Shown here one piece after another: positions 8,094-16,549 of a stretch of 53,572 nucleotides of DNA. The position numbers and the translations under genes were made by a program. Each line of letters opens with the position of its first letter. The first letter of the stretch is position 1. The notes under the pieces were generated by a model that was not told where the DNA came from, made no database searches, and saw only the letters and a program-made list of their open reading frames with translations. Source of the DNA: Anaerolineaceae bacterium UBA4890 (GTDB lineage: Bacteria; Chloroflexota; Anaerolineae; Anaerolineales; Anaerolineaceae); the NCBI GenBank assembly GCA_002399085.1, contig DHCY01000011.1, positions 1 through 53,572 of the forward strand. The letters are read 5' to 3'.

Positions 8094-8690
8094 ATGAACA
8101 AAATGTTGAAGCTGCTATTGTACAGTTGTGTTTTTGCGTTGGTACTATCAGCGTGTGTCACTGTCCAGATTACAAATGAAGCCGTGCCGCCAACAGACGT
8201 ACCGGAAATTTTGGACACGACCACTCCCGAACCGGTTGAAAAGACTGAAGATTCTCCGACCGAGCCAGCTATCCCCACGGAGGAAGAACCAGAAGATGAG
8301 ATCACTGCCGTGCCTGTAGTGGAAGCCTCAGTGGACATGGGCAATGGCTTTTATCTCACTTACGATGCAAACCTATGGCATGTGGACGATAGCAAAGGGT
8401 ATAACGTGCTCGAATTAAAAGAGGACAGCAAGTGCCGCATTCTTTACCAGTTTGGTCATGGCATGGACTCCAGCATATTTGGTGCCGATAGCTTTAACCA
8501 GGTTATTGGAAATACAAATTTTCAAATAACGCGCTGGTACCTGTTATCCACTGGCGAGACAGTAATTTATGGGTTCACTTCAGGAAGCATATATGTATCG
8601 GTGGAAAACTCCAACGCTGAACCGCTTTCAGATTACTGTGTTGAACAGGCAGAACAAGTCATGTGGATGTCAGAGGCAAGTGGGTTTTGA
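8094..8690 (+). CDS. lipoprotein of unknown function
   Basis: A 198-residue protein with a type II signal peptide: a basic start, a hydrophobic stretch and the lipobox LSAC at about 18-21, so Cys21 should carry the lipid. An acidic, Pro/Thr/Glu-rich linker (about 28-70) follows, which probably spans the cell envelope. A small globular domain of about 115 residues comes after it. I recognise no catalytic motif. GGAGG lies 6 bases before the ATG. It is convergent with the larger lipoprotein gene at 8795-10339, which has the same lipobox-linker layout but no obvious domain similarity. Confidence 0.75.
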   Translation: MNKMLKLLLYSCVFALVLSACVTVQITNEAVPPTDVPEILDTTTPEPVEKTEDSPTEPAIPTEEEPEDEITAVPVVEASVDMGNGFYLTYDANLWHVDDSKGYNVLELKEDSKCRILYQFGHGMDSSIFGADSFNQVIGNTNFQITRWYLLSTGETVIYGFTSGSIYVSVENSNAEPLSDYCVEQAEQVMWMSEASGF

Positions 8691-8794
8691 TGCGATTGTA
8701 GGTATGGTCTCCTGTTTTCAGTAGGTTGCTCCGGTCAGACGGGATAAGTGGACTTTCGCAATCAAAAGGAGACTCTGGGGGTAACTGATTACAG

Positions 8795-10339
8795 CTACCT
8801 AAATACTCCTGCTTCGACATAATAGCGTACACCATCCTTGCTGGCGAAGAAAGTGACCATGTCCTCATAATGCGTTGGGTTGTAGATGCTAAAACCACAG
8901 CAATAATGGTGGGCGATCTCATCAAACCCGAGCACGACCTCTTCATCAGCATAGTTCAATCCGTATTCATCACCTTTTTTGAAAAAGAAAAAAGGCTCAC
9001 CGGCTAATAGTTGGAATCCGAAAGTCTCATCGTATCCGTTAAGTTGGTTCAAAGACACTCCATTTCTGAAAATTTCCCCTGTCGGTTCGCAAGAGACGAT
9101 TCCATCGCTGGTTTTACATTGAATAGCCATCTCGAGATACCAATGTTCCGTGTCTGCAAAAACCTTATAAAGAAGACTCATGGCGGCGAAGCGAGTAAAA
9201 TCCCCTATTTGCATGTTCAGAACAACCTCGTCGTCCAACATGACCTCTACCGCTGCTTCTTTGGGATTCTCTGCGTTTACTTTTGCTGACAGTAATTTTC
9301 CCTGGAACTGTGATGTTTCCTGATAAGGAATACCATTCTTACGTTCATCTTCATGACGTTTCAACACCCACCCGGGCAAGGAACCGGCTGGTCGGGATTG
9401 ATGGTGTTCTTCATCTGGCCAGGAACCATCCTGCAGCTCGAAAGCTTCAACTGTGAGACCCGCCCCTGAGATGTCCAGGATGTCCAGGTCGAAGGCAGAG
9501 AACAACCCCATTTCGACGTAATAATTCTTGTCTCCTTTGCTGGCAAAAAACGTGACCATCGTGAGATAGGCTTTGGGGTTGAAAGCACCTGCGCTGCAAC
9601 AGGCATAATGTTGAACGCTATCAAAGTCGAGGGTGCTCACCTCACCGTCATAGCTGATACCGATCTCGCCATCCTTGGAGAAAAAGTAAAAAGGCTTCTC
9701 ATTGAGAGGTTGGAAGCCAAAAGTTTCATAGTAGCCGAATTGCTCGTTGAGGGAGACGCCATTCATAAAAATCTCGCCCGTTCCATAGCTATACACGTTG
9801 TTACCGTCTGCTTCATTATCAGTGTGTGCCACCTCAACAAACCAGTCGTCAACTATCACCCAAGTTCCGCGCAAGTTGTTGATCGGGCTCGGGTCCCCAC
9901 AATCGATGGTAAGCACTTCTTCGTTGTCCAATTTTGCGACCACTATCATTTTCTCATCGACAAAATTCTCAGAAGCCGTCAGCTGACGACCATTGACTGG
10001 TGGAGGGGAGAAAGGTTGATCAAATACGTCACGCAGCGGTCGGCGGGTTTTGAGGATCTCATTCGAAGATCCGCTGGTGGTCTTAAAACTGCCATCATCG
10101 GATGAGGCATTTGCTAATAGTTCATAGACTTCCATGGTCAGTTTGTCTAGTCGGACGACTTCAGGACCAGAAGTGGTTTCAGAGGTGCTGGTAAATTCTT
10201 CTGTCGGCTCGGTGGTCGGCACATCGGCAGGAAGAGGAGTTTGAGAAGGGGATTGCTCGAGAGTTACGATTGGTACACAGGCGGAGAGCAAGAGGGTAAT
10301 AAGTATTGTAGAGAAGAGAAAGTTTTTCGTTTTCATCAT
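8795..10339 (-). CDS. lipoprotein with a duplicated domain of about 170 residues
   Basis: A 514-residue exported lipoprotein of unknown function. The signal peptide ends in LLSAC, with the lipid-bearing Cys at about 21, and a Ser/Thr/Pro linker follows. The rest holds two copies of one domain, about 110-290 and 340-514. Shared blocks include GEIF(M/R)NGVSLN, GY(Y/D)ETFGFQ, a paired-Cys site (HYACCSAG and HYCCGFS), and MVTFFASK followed by YYVE. The duplication and the CC motif are striking; CC could bind a metal or form a vicinal disulfide, which is speculation. AAAGGA precedes the ATG. A promoter-like pair is at 10382-10409. Confidence 0.8.
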   Translation of the reverse strand: MMKTKNFLFSTILITLLLSACVPIVTLEQSPSQTPLPADVPTTEPTEEFTSTSETTSGPEVVRLDKLTMEVYELLANASSDDGSFKTTSGSSNEILKTRRPLRDVFDQPFSPPPVNGRQLTASENFVDEKMIVVAKLDNEEVLTIDCGDPSPINNLRGTWVIVDDWFVEVAHTDNEADGNNVYSYGTGEIFMNGVSLNEQFGYYETFGFQPLNEKPFYFFSKDGEIGISYDGEVSTLDFDSVQHYACCSAGAFNPKAYLTMVTFFASKGDKNYYVEMGLFSAFDLDILDISGAGLTVEAFELQDGSWPDEEHHQSRPAGSLPGWVLKRHEDERKNGIPYQETSQFQGKLLSAKVNAENPKEAAVEVMLDDEVVLNMQIGDFTRFAAMSLLYKVFADTEHWYLEMAIQCKTSDGIVSCEPTGEIFRNGVSLNQLNGYDETFGFQLLAGEPFFFFKKGDEYGLNYADEEVVLGFDEIAHHYCCGFSIYNPTHYEDMVTFFASKDGVRYYVEAGVFR

Positions 10340-10381
10340 TCCATCCTTTCAACACGGAGGTAGGTGAATGCTGATGATTTC

Positions 10382-10409
10382 ATTGTACTATAGTCTTGAT
10401 AGCCGACAA
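10382..10409 (-). promoter_or_regulatory. candidate sigma70-type promoter of the duplicated lipoprotein gene
   Basis: On the minus strand TTGTCG (10409-10404) and TACAAT (10387-10382) are separated by 16 bp. The start codon lies 43 bases further on. Match quality is moderate. Confidence 0.45.
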
Positions 10410-10491
10410 TTTTGGGGTTTGAAGAGAAATCCCCTAACAATTTTCATGAGTGGGCAGGAGTTTTGAAAAGGTGAACTGAAGATTATGAAAT

Positions 10492-10514
10492 GGAGGCGTT
10501 CGCGCAACGCCTCC
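10492..10514 (-). terminator. hairpin downstream of the DUF134-NifX gene
   Basis: A perfect 9-bp stem GGAGGCGTT/AACGCCTCC with a 5-base loop, 31 bases after the stop codon of the minus-strand gene. It is followed on that strand by ATTTCAT, only weakly T-rich, so it may be a weak terminator or a 3-prime stabilising hairpin. Confidence 0.5.
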
Positions 10515-10545
10515 TGGTGTGACAAGTTAAAATAACGATGTTTTG

Positions 10546-11280
10546 CTACTCGTGGTGATGACCGCAACCGTGACCGCTGTGGTCGTGGTCATGCTGATGA
10601 TCGTGGTCGTGCTCGCTGTGGTGATCGCAATTTGCATCGCCCTGTTGGGGCAGCTGACCACTGAGCAGTGAGAGCACCTGTTCTTTGACTGACCCGGAGG
10701 CGCCAGCATAGATTTGGATTCCCGCTGCCCTCAGGCTGTTGACAGCTCCACCACCGATGCCGCCACAGATAAGCGCGTCAACGCCCTGGCTGACCAAAAA
10801 GCCCACTAAAGCGCCGTGACCTTCAGCCGGAGCAGGAATGATGTGTTCTTCGACGATTTTGCCGTCTTTAGCTGTGACGATGTAAAACTCGGGGGTGCGC
10901 CCAAAATGAGGAAAGACCTGGGTGTGTTGGGTTGTTACTGCAATTTTCATTGATGAATTCCTTTTTGTTATCAGTGTTGGAGTATTGCCAAAATTTTTCG
11001 GATCGACCTGGATTTGAAGGGGTAAACCTTCCACTACTGCCCGAGCTAATTTGCTTCGGGCGGATGAGAGCAGCATTTGCACACTCTGACGGGAGATATC
11101 CATCGAGAGGGCTGCTACGGTTTGTTCCAGCCCAATGTAATCGACCAAGCGTAAGGCCTCCCACTCTTCCAGAAGGAGTGTGATCCCGCCCCGAGCTGTG
11201 CCGAACTCACTTTCAGAAGGAGCGAAGAAACGGACTGAAGGTCTGGAACGAATGGTTTTTGGGCTTGGCTTCCTTGGCAT
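10546..11280 (-). CDS. DUF134 HTH protein fused to a NifX/NifB-type cofactor-binding domain
   Basis: A 244-residue two-domain protein. Residues about 1-90 are a DUF134-type DNA-binding domain (LEEWEALRLVDYIGLEQ and a following helix-turn-helix). Residues 111-225 match the dinitrogenase iron-molybdenum cofactor family (NifX/NifB C-terminal type), beginning MKIAVTT and holding ALICGGIGGGAVNSL. The last 27 residues are a His/Asp-rich tail likely to bind metal. AAAAGGA precedes the ATG at 11280. A second ATG at 10950 (residue 111) has its own AAGGA 8 bases upstream, so a stand-alone NifX-like product is possible. A 20-bp palindrome next to the start suggests autoregulation. No nitrogenase genes are nearby. 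Confidence 0.85.
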   Translation of the reverse strand: MPRKPSPKTIRSRPSVRFFAPSESEFGTARGGITLLLEEWEALRLVDYIGLEQTVAALSMDISRQSVQMLLSSARSKLARAVVEGLPLQIQVDPKNFGNTPTLITKRNSSMKIAVTTQHTQVFPHFGRTPEFYIVTAKDGKIVEEHIIPAPAEGHGALVGFLVSQGVDALICGGIGGGAVNSLRAAGIQIYAGASGSVKEQVLSLLSGQLPQQGDANCDHHSEHDHDHQHDHDHSGHGCGHHHE

Positions 11281-11289
11281 AAGATCCTT

Positions 11290-11309
11290 TTATTGGCTAA
11301 TGCCAATAA
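11290..11309 (-). promoter_or_regulatory. perfect inverted repeat at the DUF134-NifX start, probable operator
   Basis: TTATTGGC and GCCAATAA flank a 4-base centre. The repeat ends right at the ribosome-binding site and 9 bases before the start codon. It fits a dimeric HTH operator, perhaps bound by the DUF134 domain itself, or in RNA a hairpin next to the ribosome site. Confidence 0.5.
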
Positions 11310-11424
11310 TAACACCGTTTTGGATTAATGCAAGAGATTAATTAAGTGGGTAGCTGGTAGAGTGTTTCCACAAGGACTGGAAAGGGTTTTGCTTGAGAGT
11401 AAAATTAGTTTCAAAAGGATAATT

Positions 11425-12003
11425 ATGGCAAAGATGACGTCCCCCTCCGATATGATGGATTCGGTAACTGATAGCATGAAGGAGCGCACAGGCAAAACCC
11501 TGGAAGAATGGGTTGAAGCGGTGCGGGCTTCAGGTATAGACCCGCTGGATCAAAAAGCAGTACGCAACTGGCTAAAGTCTGAGCATGGCATTCTGCAAAA
11601 CAGCCAATGGGCGATCGCCGATGCCGCTGCCAGGGCTGCTGGCTGGGTGCGCCCGAGCGTTGAGGGTTACATCGACTCTCAATACCAGGGCGAAAAAGTT
11701 GCTTTACGACCAATTTTTGATGCGTTGCGCGAGATCATTGAAGGGTTGGGTGAGGATGTCACAGCTGAAGGGCGGGGAGGTTACACGCCTTTCGTGCGAA
11801 AGCGCCAGTTCGCTGCCGTACAGGCTTCAACTAAAACACGCGTGGACCTGGGATTGCGGTTCAGGGAAGCACCAACCTCTGGCTTGCTTAACACTAAAAG
11901 TTTACCGGGTCAATCAACTCATAAGATCAGTTTGACCTCACCTGAAGATATCACGGATGAAGTCAGGGACTTAATCCGCCTGGCTTATGAGCAGAATGGG
12001 TAA
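11425..12003 (+). CDS. DUF4287 plus DUF5655-like protein
   Basis: A 192-residue cytoplasmic protein of unknown function. The N-terminal half (KERTGKTLEEWVEAVR and KSEHGILQNSQWAIAD) matches DUF4287. The C-terminal half (about 100-190, with VTAEGRGGYTPFVRKRQFA) resembles the DUF5655 type of transport-associated domain. No catalytic residues are assigned. The ATG at 11425 is preceded by AAAAGGAT at good spacing; a longer frame from 11362 lacks such a site. It is transcribed away from the DUF134-NifX gene. Confidence 0.8.
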   Translation: MAKMTSPSDMMDSVTDSMKERTGKTLEEWVEAVRASGIDPLDQKAVRNWLKSEHGILQNSQWAIADAAARAAGWVRPSVEGYIDSQYQGEKVALRPIFDALREIIEGLGEDVTAEGRGGYTPFVRKRQFAAVQASTKTRVDLGLRFREAPTSGLLNTKSLPGQSTHKISLTSPEDITDEVRDLIRLAYEQNG

Positions 12004-12086
12004 TGTGAGTGATGTAGGGGAGACCTGTACTGCTCGCTTCGCTCCCAGTATCAGAACCACGATCTCCCGGAAAAAAGGAAAGAAAA

Positions 12087-12596
12087 ATGATGACTAACAA
12101 TAAAACAGATGAACTTGTAATTGCAGGTGGGTGTTTTTGGGGGATGGAAGAGCTTTTCCGCCAACAGCCTGGCGTGCTCGATACCGACGCCGGTTATACT
12201 GGTGGTGAAAACGATCACCCCACCTATCAACACCACCCAGGTCATGCCGAAGCGCTCAAGATCGTCTTTGATCCTGAGCAAACCGATCTTGCCCATCTGC
12301 TGGATTTCTTTTTCCGCATGCACGACCCCACCACGCTCGACCGCCAGGGCAACGACATCGGCAGCTCATACCGTTCCGCAATTTTTTACCGCGATGAAGA
12401 GCAAAAACAAGCGGCCGAAGAAATGATCAAGCTGGTCGACCAGAGCGGGAAGTGGAAATACCCCCTTGTGACCACCTTGGAGCCGCTGACAACTTTCTGG
12501 GTGGCAGAAGATTATCACCAGGACTATTTACAGAAAAAGCCAAATGGTTATACCTGCCACTTTGTCCGCAAGATGCCCAGCTTCCTAAGTGACTGA
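12087..12596 (+). CDS. msrA: peptide-methionine (S)-S-oxide reductase MsrA
   Basis: A 169-residue cytoplasmic repair enzyme that reduces the S form of methionine sulfoxide in proteins. The catalytic Cys is C16 in AGGCFWGMEE. The motifs GYTGGENDHPTY, HPGHAEAL and GSSYRSAIFY also match. It is the short form with HPGHAEA in place of the longer VCxGxTGHAE loop, so that loop's recycling Cys is missing; this is a known subgroup. Two ATG codons are adjacent at 12087 and 12090, with an A/G-rich ribosome site upstream. Its end overlaps the next gene by 8 bases. Confidence 0.93.
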   Translation: MMTNNKTDELVIAGGCFWGMEELFRQQPGVLDTDAGYTGGENDHPTYQHHPGHAEALKIVFDPEQTDLAHLLDFFFRMHDPTTLDRQGNDIGSSYRSAIFYRDEEQKQAAEEMIKLVDQSGKWKYPLVTTLEPLTTFWVAEDYHQDYLQKKPNGYTCHFVRKMPSFLSD

Positions 12597-12930
12597 AAGC
12601 AATAAGATGTACGACCCGGAAAATCCCAATCTTCAGCCAGAGGACTACAGCCAGCATCACTGGAAGCGCTATTTACGCATACTATTGTGGTACAGTCTGG
12701 CAATTTTAGTGATTACACTGATCTTGATTGTGCTAGGCTACAGCGGCGCCGGGTGGGAAGGTGCAAAAAATGGACTCACTTGGGGACTGTTGGTGGGCAT
12801 TATTGGATTACCGATGGTGGGGCTGTTTATCAGCATCAATGTTTGGAGCGGCTACGCCAACCGTTGGGGAGAGGTAAAATACAAAGAGATGCTTGAGGGC
12901 AAACCCGAGGATAAAAAGCACGAAGAATAA
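12589..12930 (+). CDS. small two-helix membrane protein of unknown function
   Basis: A 113-residue protein with a polar N-terminus, two predicted membrane helices (about 29-50 and 65-86) and a charged C-terminus ending KPEDKKHEE. I recognise no family. The start given is a GTG that overlaps the msrA end; an ATG at 12607 (107 residues) is an equal alternative, and neither has a strong ribosome site. The overlap suggests co-transcription with msrA. The next gene starts 7 bases after its stop. Confidence 0.65.
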   Translation: MTESNKMYDPENPNLQPEDYSQHHWKRYLRILLWYSLAILVITLILIVLGYSGAGWEGAKNGLTWGLLVGIIGLPMVGLFISINVWSGYANRWGEVKYKEMLEGKPEDKKHEE

Positions 12931-12937
12931 CGAAAAC

Positions 12938-14128
12938 ATGGAAACCAGAACCAGCCAGCCACAAACTAAAATAAAGCGAGGAGCACGGGTCTGGCTGGTT
13001 TATATTCAGTTGTCTTTCTTTGGTTATGTGCTTAATGTTGCCGGACCAGCAGTGACTTACCTAAGAGATGAATTTAGCTTATCATTCACTGAGAGCGGCT
13101 TACATACTTCCGCCCTTGCACTGGGCATGGTGGTGATGGGCTTGTTTGGGCATTTCATTCTTAAGAAATTACCTGAATGGAAGGCGCTCGGTTTGGGTGG
13201 GATCGGATTGGGGGTTGGCGGAATGATCTTTGTTTTGGGCAGCCAGCCATTTGTCACGCTGGCTGGTCTTTTCCTGATGGGGGCGATCGGATCGTTAATC
13301 GTCTCTACGAATCCGGCAATTTTAGCCGACGAGATGGGGCAAAATGGTAAGGTTGGCGTTTCAGAGGCGAACACCCTGACCTCCATTTTCAGCACCCTGG
13401 CTCCAATCGCTGTCGGTTTTTTTGGTGCAATGGCTGTCACCTGGAGACCAGCCGTCTATATCGTCACCTCAATGGCTTTTCTGGTGGGCTTATGGGTCCT
13501 GATCTCTCCTCAATTCCCTTGGGAAAACAGATTTGCCGGGGCTGAGACAACAATCGGCAGCAGCAAGCTTCCTGGCAAATACTGGTTTTTCTGGAGTGCG
13601 CTGGTGGTTTCAATATCAATTGAGTTCTGCATGATCTACTGGTCATCAGATTACCTGCAGGCGCACCTGGCGATGCCAAAAGACAGCGCCACGCAATGGG
13701 TGAGCCTGTTTTTGGTTGGAATGGTTGTCGGACGTTACCTGGGCTCATTGTTGCTGCAAAAATATGACCGCTTTGTGATTCTCTCTGTTTCGGCTGCCAT
13801 TGGCGCACTGGGATTCGTTGTATTTTGGCTGGGTAATTCGCAAGTGGTTTCGTTGATAGGTCTGTTTTTAGGCGGGCTGGGCGTAGCAAACTTGTATGCC
13901 AATCTGGTTACGCTCTCTTTTGATGCAGCAGGTGCTGCACGGGCAACGGCTGGCTCAGCTACCACCCTTGCCAGCGGCGTCGCCATCCTATCGCTGCCTT
14001 TTGCCCTCGGCTCTTTGGCAGACCTGCTTGGCATTCGAATCGCGATGCTGCTGGTAGCAATCCTTTACCTGGCTTTGATCGCTATAATGCTTTCTGGAAG
14101 AAAAGCAGCAGCCATAAAACCGGTTTAG
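12938..14128 (+). CDS. major facilitator superfamily transporter
   Basis: A 396-residue membrane carrier with about 12 hydrophobic helices and a charged N-terminal stretch before the first helix at about 20. The loop after helix 2 (HFILKKLPEWKALGLGG) and LFLVGMVVGRYLGS in the second half fit MFS sugar or drug permeases. The substrate cannot be read from the sequence. I start at the ATG at 12938; the frame is open back to a TTG at 12893, but those residues would be polar and overlap the previous gene. It probably shares the msrA transcript. Confidence 0.85.
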   Translation: METRTSQPQTKIKRGARVWLVYIQLSFFGYVLNVAGPAVTYLRDEFSLSFTESGLHTSALALGMVVMGLFGHFILKKLPEWKALGLGGIGLGVGGMIFVLGSQPFVTLAGLFLMGAIGSLIVSTNPAILADEMGQNGKVGVSEANTLTSIFSTLAPIAVGFFGAMAVTWRPAVYIVTSMAFLVGLWVLISPQFPWENRFAGAETTIGSSKLPGKYWFFWSALVVSISIEFCMIYWSSDYLQAHLAMPKDSATQWVSLFLVGMVVGRYLGSLLLQKYDRFVILSVSAAIGALGFVVFWLGNSQVVSLIGLFLGGLGVANLYANLVTLSFDAAGAARATAGSATTLASGVAILSLPFALGSLADLLGIRIAMLLVAILYLALIAIMLSGRKAAAIKPV

Positions 14129-14145
14129 AACCTGGAGGTATTTTT

Positions 14146-15153
14146 ATGAAAGTATTATTTATCGGTGGCAAAGGCACGATTAGCTACAGCTGCTCAAATC
14201 TGGCGATTAAAAAGGGATATCAGGTCAGTCTGCTTAACCGCGGTAAAAGCACACTGCGTGAGCGGCTGCCTGTGGCAGAACTGATCCTGGCTGATATTCG
14301 CGATCCTGAATCAGTACGCCAGGCTTTGGGAAACCGTTACTTCGACGTGGTTGTCGAGTTTTTGGCGTTCAACCCGGAACATATTGAAGTCGACCTGAAG
14401 CTTTTCCGGGGGCGCACGAATCAATACATTTTTATTTCTTCCGCCAGCGCCTACCAGACCCCACCCGAAAACCTGCCAGTCACCGAAGAAACTCCGCTCG
14501 AAAACCCGATCTGGCAATATTCCAGGGATAAAATCGCCTGCGAAGCGCGCCTGATGCAGGCTTACCACGAAGAGGGTTTTCCAGTCACCATCGTTCGACC
14601 ATCTCACACCTATGATGAGGGCTACATCCCGGTAACGGGTCGCTGGACCTTCGTTGAGCGCTTACTGCAGGGCAAACCGGTGATTACTTACGGTGATGGA
14701 ACTTCAATCTGGACCCTGACCCACAGCAGTGACTTCGCCAAAGGCTTCGTGGGGTTGTTTGGCAAAGAAGAGGCGATCGGGCAGGCTTACCATATCACTT
14801 CAGACGAATGGCAAACCTGGAACCAGATCGTCGGTAGATTGGCTGACGCGGTGGGGGTGGAACCAAAAATTGTGCACGTGCCCTCCGATCTAATCGCACA
14901 ATTTGACCCGGAATGGGGACGCGGTTTACTGGGGGATAAAGCAAACAGTTTCATCCTGGATAACAGCAAGATCAAAGCCCTTGTGCCAGAATTTGTTTGC
15001 ACCGTGCCGTTCCGGGAGGGGATTGCGCGAACCGTCGAATATCACCGAAGGCATGATGAGTTGCGTGTGATCAACACAACATTCAATGATACAGTTGAGG
15101 CTATATTGGATTCGTACGCAAAAGCTTGGCCAGCCGGAGCGTGGTGGAGATAG
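14146..15153 (+). CDS. NAD-dependent epimerase/dehydratase (extended SDR)
   Basis: A 335-residue Rossmann-fold protein. The dinucleotide site is at the N-terminus (LFIGGKGTISYSCSNLA), here GGxGxIS. The SSASAYQTP segment and the YSRDK site supply the Ser, Tyr and Lys expected of the extended SDR family. It resembles the plant-type chloroplast RNA-binding/epimerase group and bacterial nucleotide-sugar epimerase-like proteins; the substrate is unknown. GGAGG lies 8 bases upstream of the ATG. It follows the MFS gene by 17 bases and is probably co-transcribed. Confidence 0.82.
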   Translation: MKVLFIGGKGTISYSCSNLAIKKGYQVSLLNRGKSTLRERLPVAELILADIRDPESVRQALGNRYFDVVVEFLAFNPEHIEVDLKLFRGRTNQYIFISSASAYQTPPENLPVTEETPLENPIWQYSRDKIACEARLMQAYHEEGFPVTIVRPSHTYDEGYIPVTGRWTFVERLLQGKPVITYGDGTSIWTLTHSSDFAKGFVGLFGKEEAIGQAYHITSDEWQTWNQIVGRLADAVGVEPKIVHVPSDLIAQFDPEWGRGLLGDKANSFILDNSKIKALVPEFVCTVPFREGIARTVEYHRRHDELRVINTTFNDTVEAILDSYAKAWPAGAWWR

Positions 15154-15324
15154 CTATGAGCTAATAGCTGATAGCTGATAGGAACACATTCATCATAGCG
15201 AGTATGTCTGAATCCTTCTCCTTGGAGAGGGGGGACCACGAGATGGTTAATGAGGTGGCGGCAGATGACCAACAGTTCAGAAAAGTCTCCTGATTGAGCA
15301 AAAGATAGCGACCCTTGTTTCCCG

Positions 15325-16212
15325 TTACTGTGGGTTATTCTCCGCTTCAATAATGTTTTGAACTGCGTCACTGACGCGGGTGGCGATTTCGACGTTGTTC
15401 ATCGTATAGAGGTGAATGCCGCGCACATCGTTGGCGATCAGATCCATAATTTGTTCAATGGCGTAATGTATGCCAGCATCAAACAGGGCTTTTTCGTTTT
15501 TTCCATAGCGGTCAAAGAGACGTTGCAGCTTCACCGGCACGCTTGCGCCGCTGAGCGCTACTGTCCGTTCGATTTGGCGGGGGTTGGTGATGGGCATAAT
15601 GCCCGCTTCAATAGGCACGGTTACTCCGGCTTTTTCAGCTTTGTCGCGAAAAGCATAAAAGCGCTCGTTGTCAAAGAAGAGTTGTGTGATCAGGTGAGTG
15701 ATGCCATTGTCAATTTTGATCTTCAGGTGCTCGATGTCTTTTTCCATCGATTCAGCCTGGTAATGCCGCTCAGGGTAGCAAGCGCCCATCAGGTTAAAGC
15801 CCGGTTCATGAGCCTTGATGAACGCTGCCAGGTCGGAAGCATATTTGAAATCTGTCTTTGGAGGGCAATCCGGCGAGATATCGCCGCGTAAAACCATGAT
15901 GTTTTCGACGTTGTTCTCTTTGAACTGTCGTAAGGTCTCCAGCACCTGTTCCTTGTCGGCGTTAACGCAGGTTAGATGTGCCACCGGTTCGGTATGATAG
16001 GTACGCAAAATCAGGGAAGCAATTTCTATAGTTTTATCTTGCTGTGCCTTGGACCCACCCGCTCCGTAGGTGACGCTGATGAAGTCAGCCGGGATGCCGC
16101 GCATTTTTAACAGTGTGTTGTAGATCGCGTTGTAAGGCGTATCCTTCTTTGGAGGGAAAATCTCCAGCGAAAAGAGGGTTTTTTTATGGTTAAACAGTTC
16201 GGATATGTTCAT
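15325..16212 (-). CDS. metF: methylenetetrahydrofolate reductase MetF
   Basis: A 295-residue flavin enzyme that reduces 5,10-methylene-THF to 5-methyl-THF for methionine synthesis and one-carbon metabolism. The family features seen are FSLEIFPPKKD near the start, ISVTYGAGGSK, HLTCVNADKEQV, ENIMVLRGD, LITQLFFDNERFY and IEAGIMPITN. The length matches bacterial MetF. CAGGAG lies 7 bases before the ATG. It is a single gene, convergent with the epimerase; the gap (15154-15324) has short AGCTGATAG repeats and no clear terminator. Confidence 0.94.
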   Translation of the reverse strand: MNISELFNHKKTLFSLEIFPPKKDTPYNAIYNTLLKMRGIPADFISVTYGAGGSKAQQDKTIEIASLILRTYHTEPVAHLTCVNADKEQVLETLRQFKENNVENIMVLRGDISPDCPPKTDFKYASDLAAFIKAHEPGFNLMGACYPERHYQAESMEKDIEHLKIKIDNGITHLITQLFFDNERFYAFRDKAEKAGVTVPIEAGIMPITNPRQIERTVALSGASVPVKLQRLFDRYGKNEKALFDAGIHYAIEQIMDLIANDVRGIHLYTMNNVEIATRVSDAVQNIIEAENNPQ

Positions 16213-16549
16213 AATTACTCCTGATGGCGTTTATTTTACCTGAGAATTCTGAGCGAACAACTTTGATCGTGCCGGCGTCCTCGCCGAGCACGTGAACTAG
16301 CCGGAGGCTTCAATGTCATGGAGGACTAGCGAACAACTCGCGAACAATCGTGTATTAACTTTTCGTCATAATCGATACGGGAGGGCGACTTGGAGACGCA
16401 ATTTTGGTATACTCACTTTAACAGATTGTGCAACATTTCCACAGTCTGTGACGTTATCTAATCAAATTCCCCGTCTGATTTTCTTGCCGCAGGATCAAAT
16501 TATCGGGATAATGAGGCGGCGATGGAAAGAATGTTACAGGAGGTATGCC
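16213..16549. other. intergenic region between metF and clpC
   Basis: This gap of 337 bases between divergent genes has no supported gene. It holds a copy of the dispersed 27-bp repeat (16265-16291) and a TATACT at 16408-16413 that could be a -10 box for clpC, although no -35 is seen at the right distance. The clpC reading frame stays open through it back to 16313, but the encoded extension does not look like ClpC. Confidence 0.5.
16265..16291. repeat. dispersed 27-bp repeat, copy 2
   Basis: Matches 448-474 with one mismatch (GATCGTGCC here, GATTGTGCC there). It lies in the metF-clpC intergenic region. Confidence 0.7.

Noticed and set aside
10546..11280. Evidence for nitrogen fixation from the NifX-type domain
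   Set aside because: This domain is common in non-fixing bacteria and no nif genes are in the window.
16313..16549. N-terminal extension of ClpC
   Set aside because: The extension includes the metF-clpC intergenic region, has no ClpC similarity, and a strong AGGAGG site sets the start at 16550.
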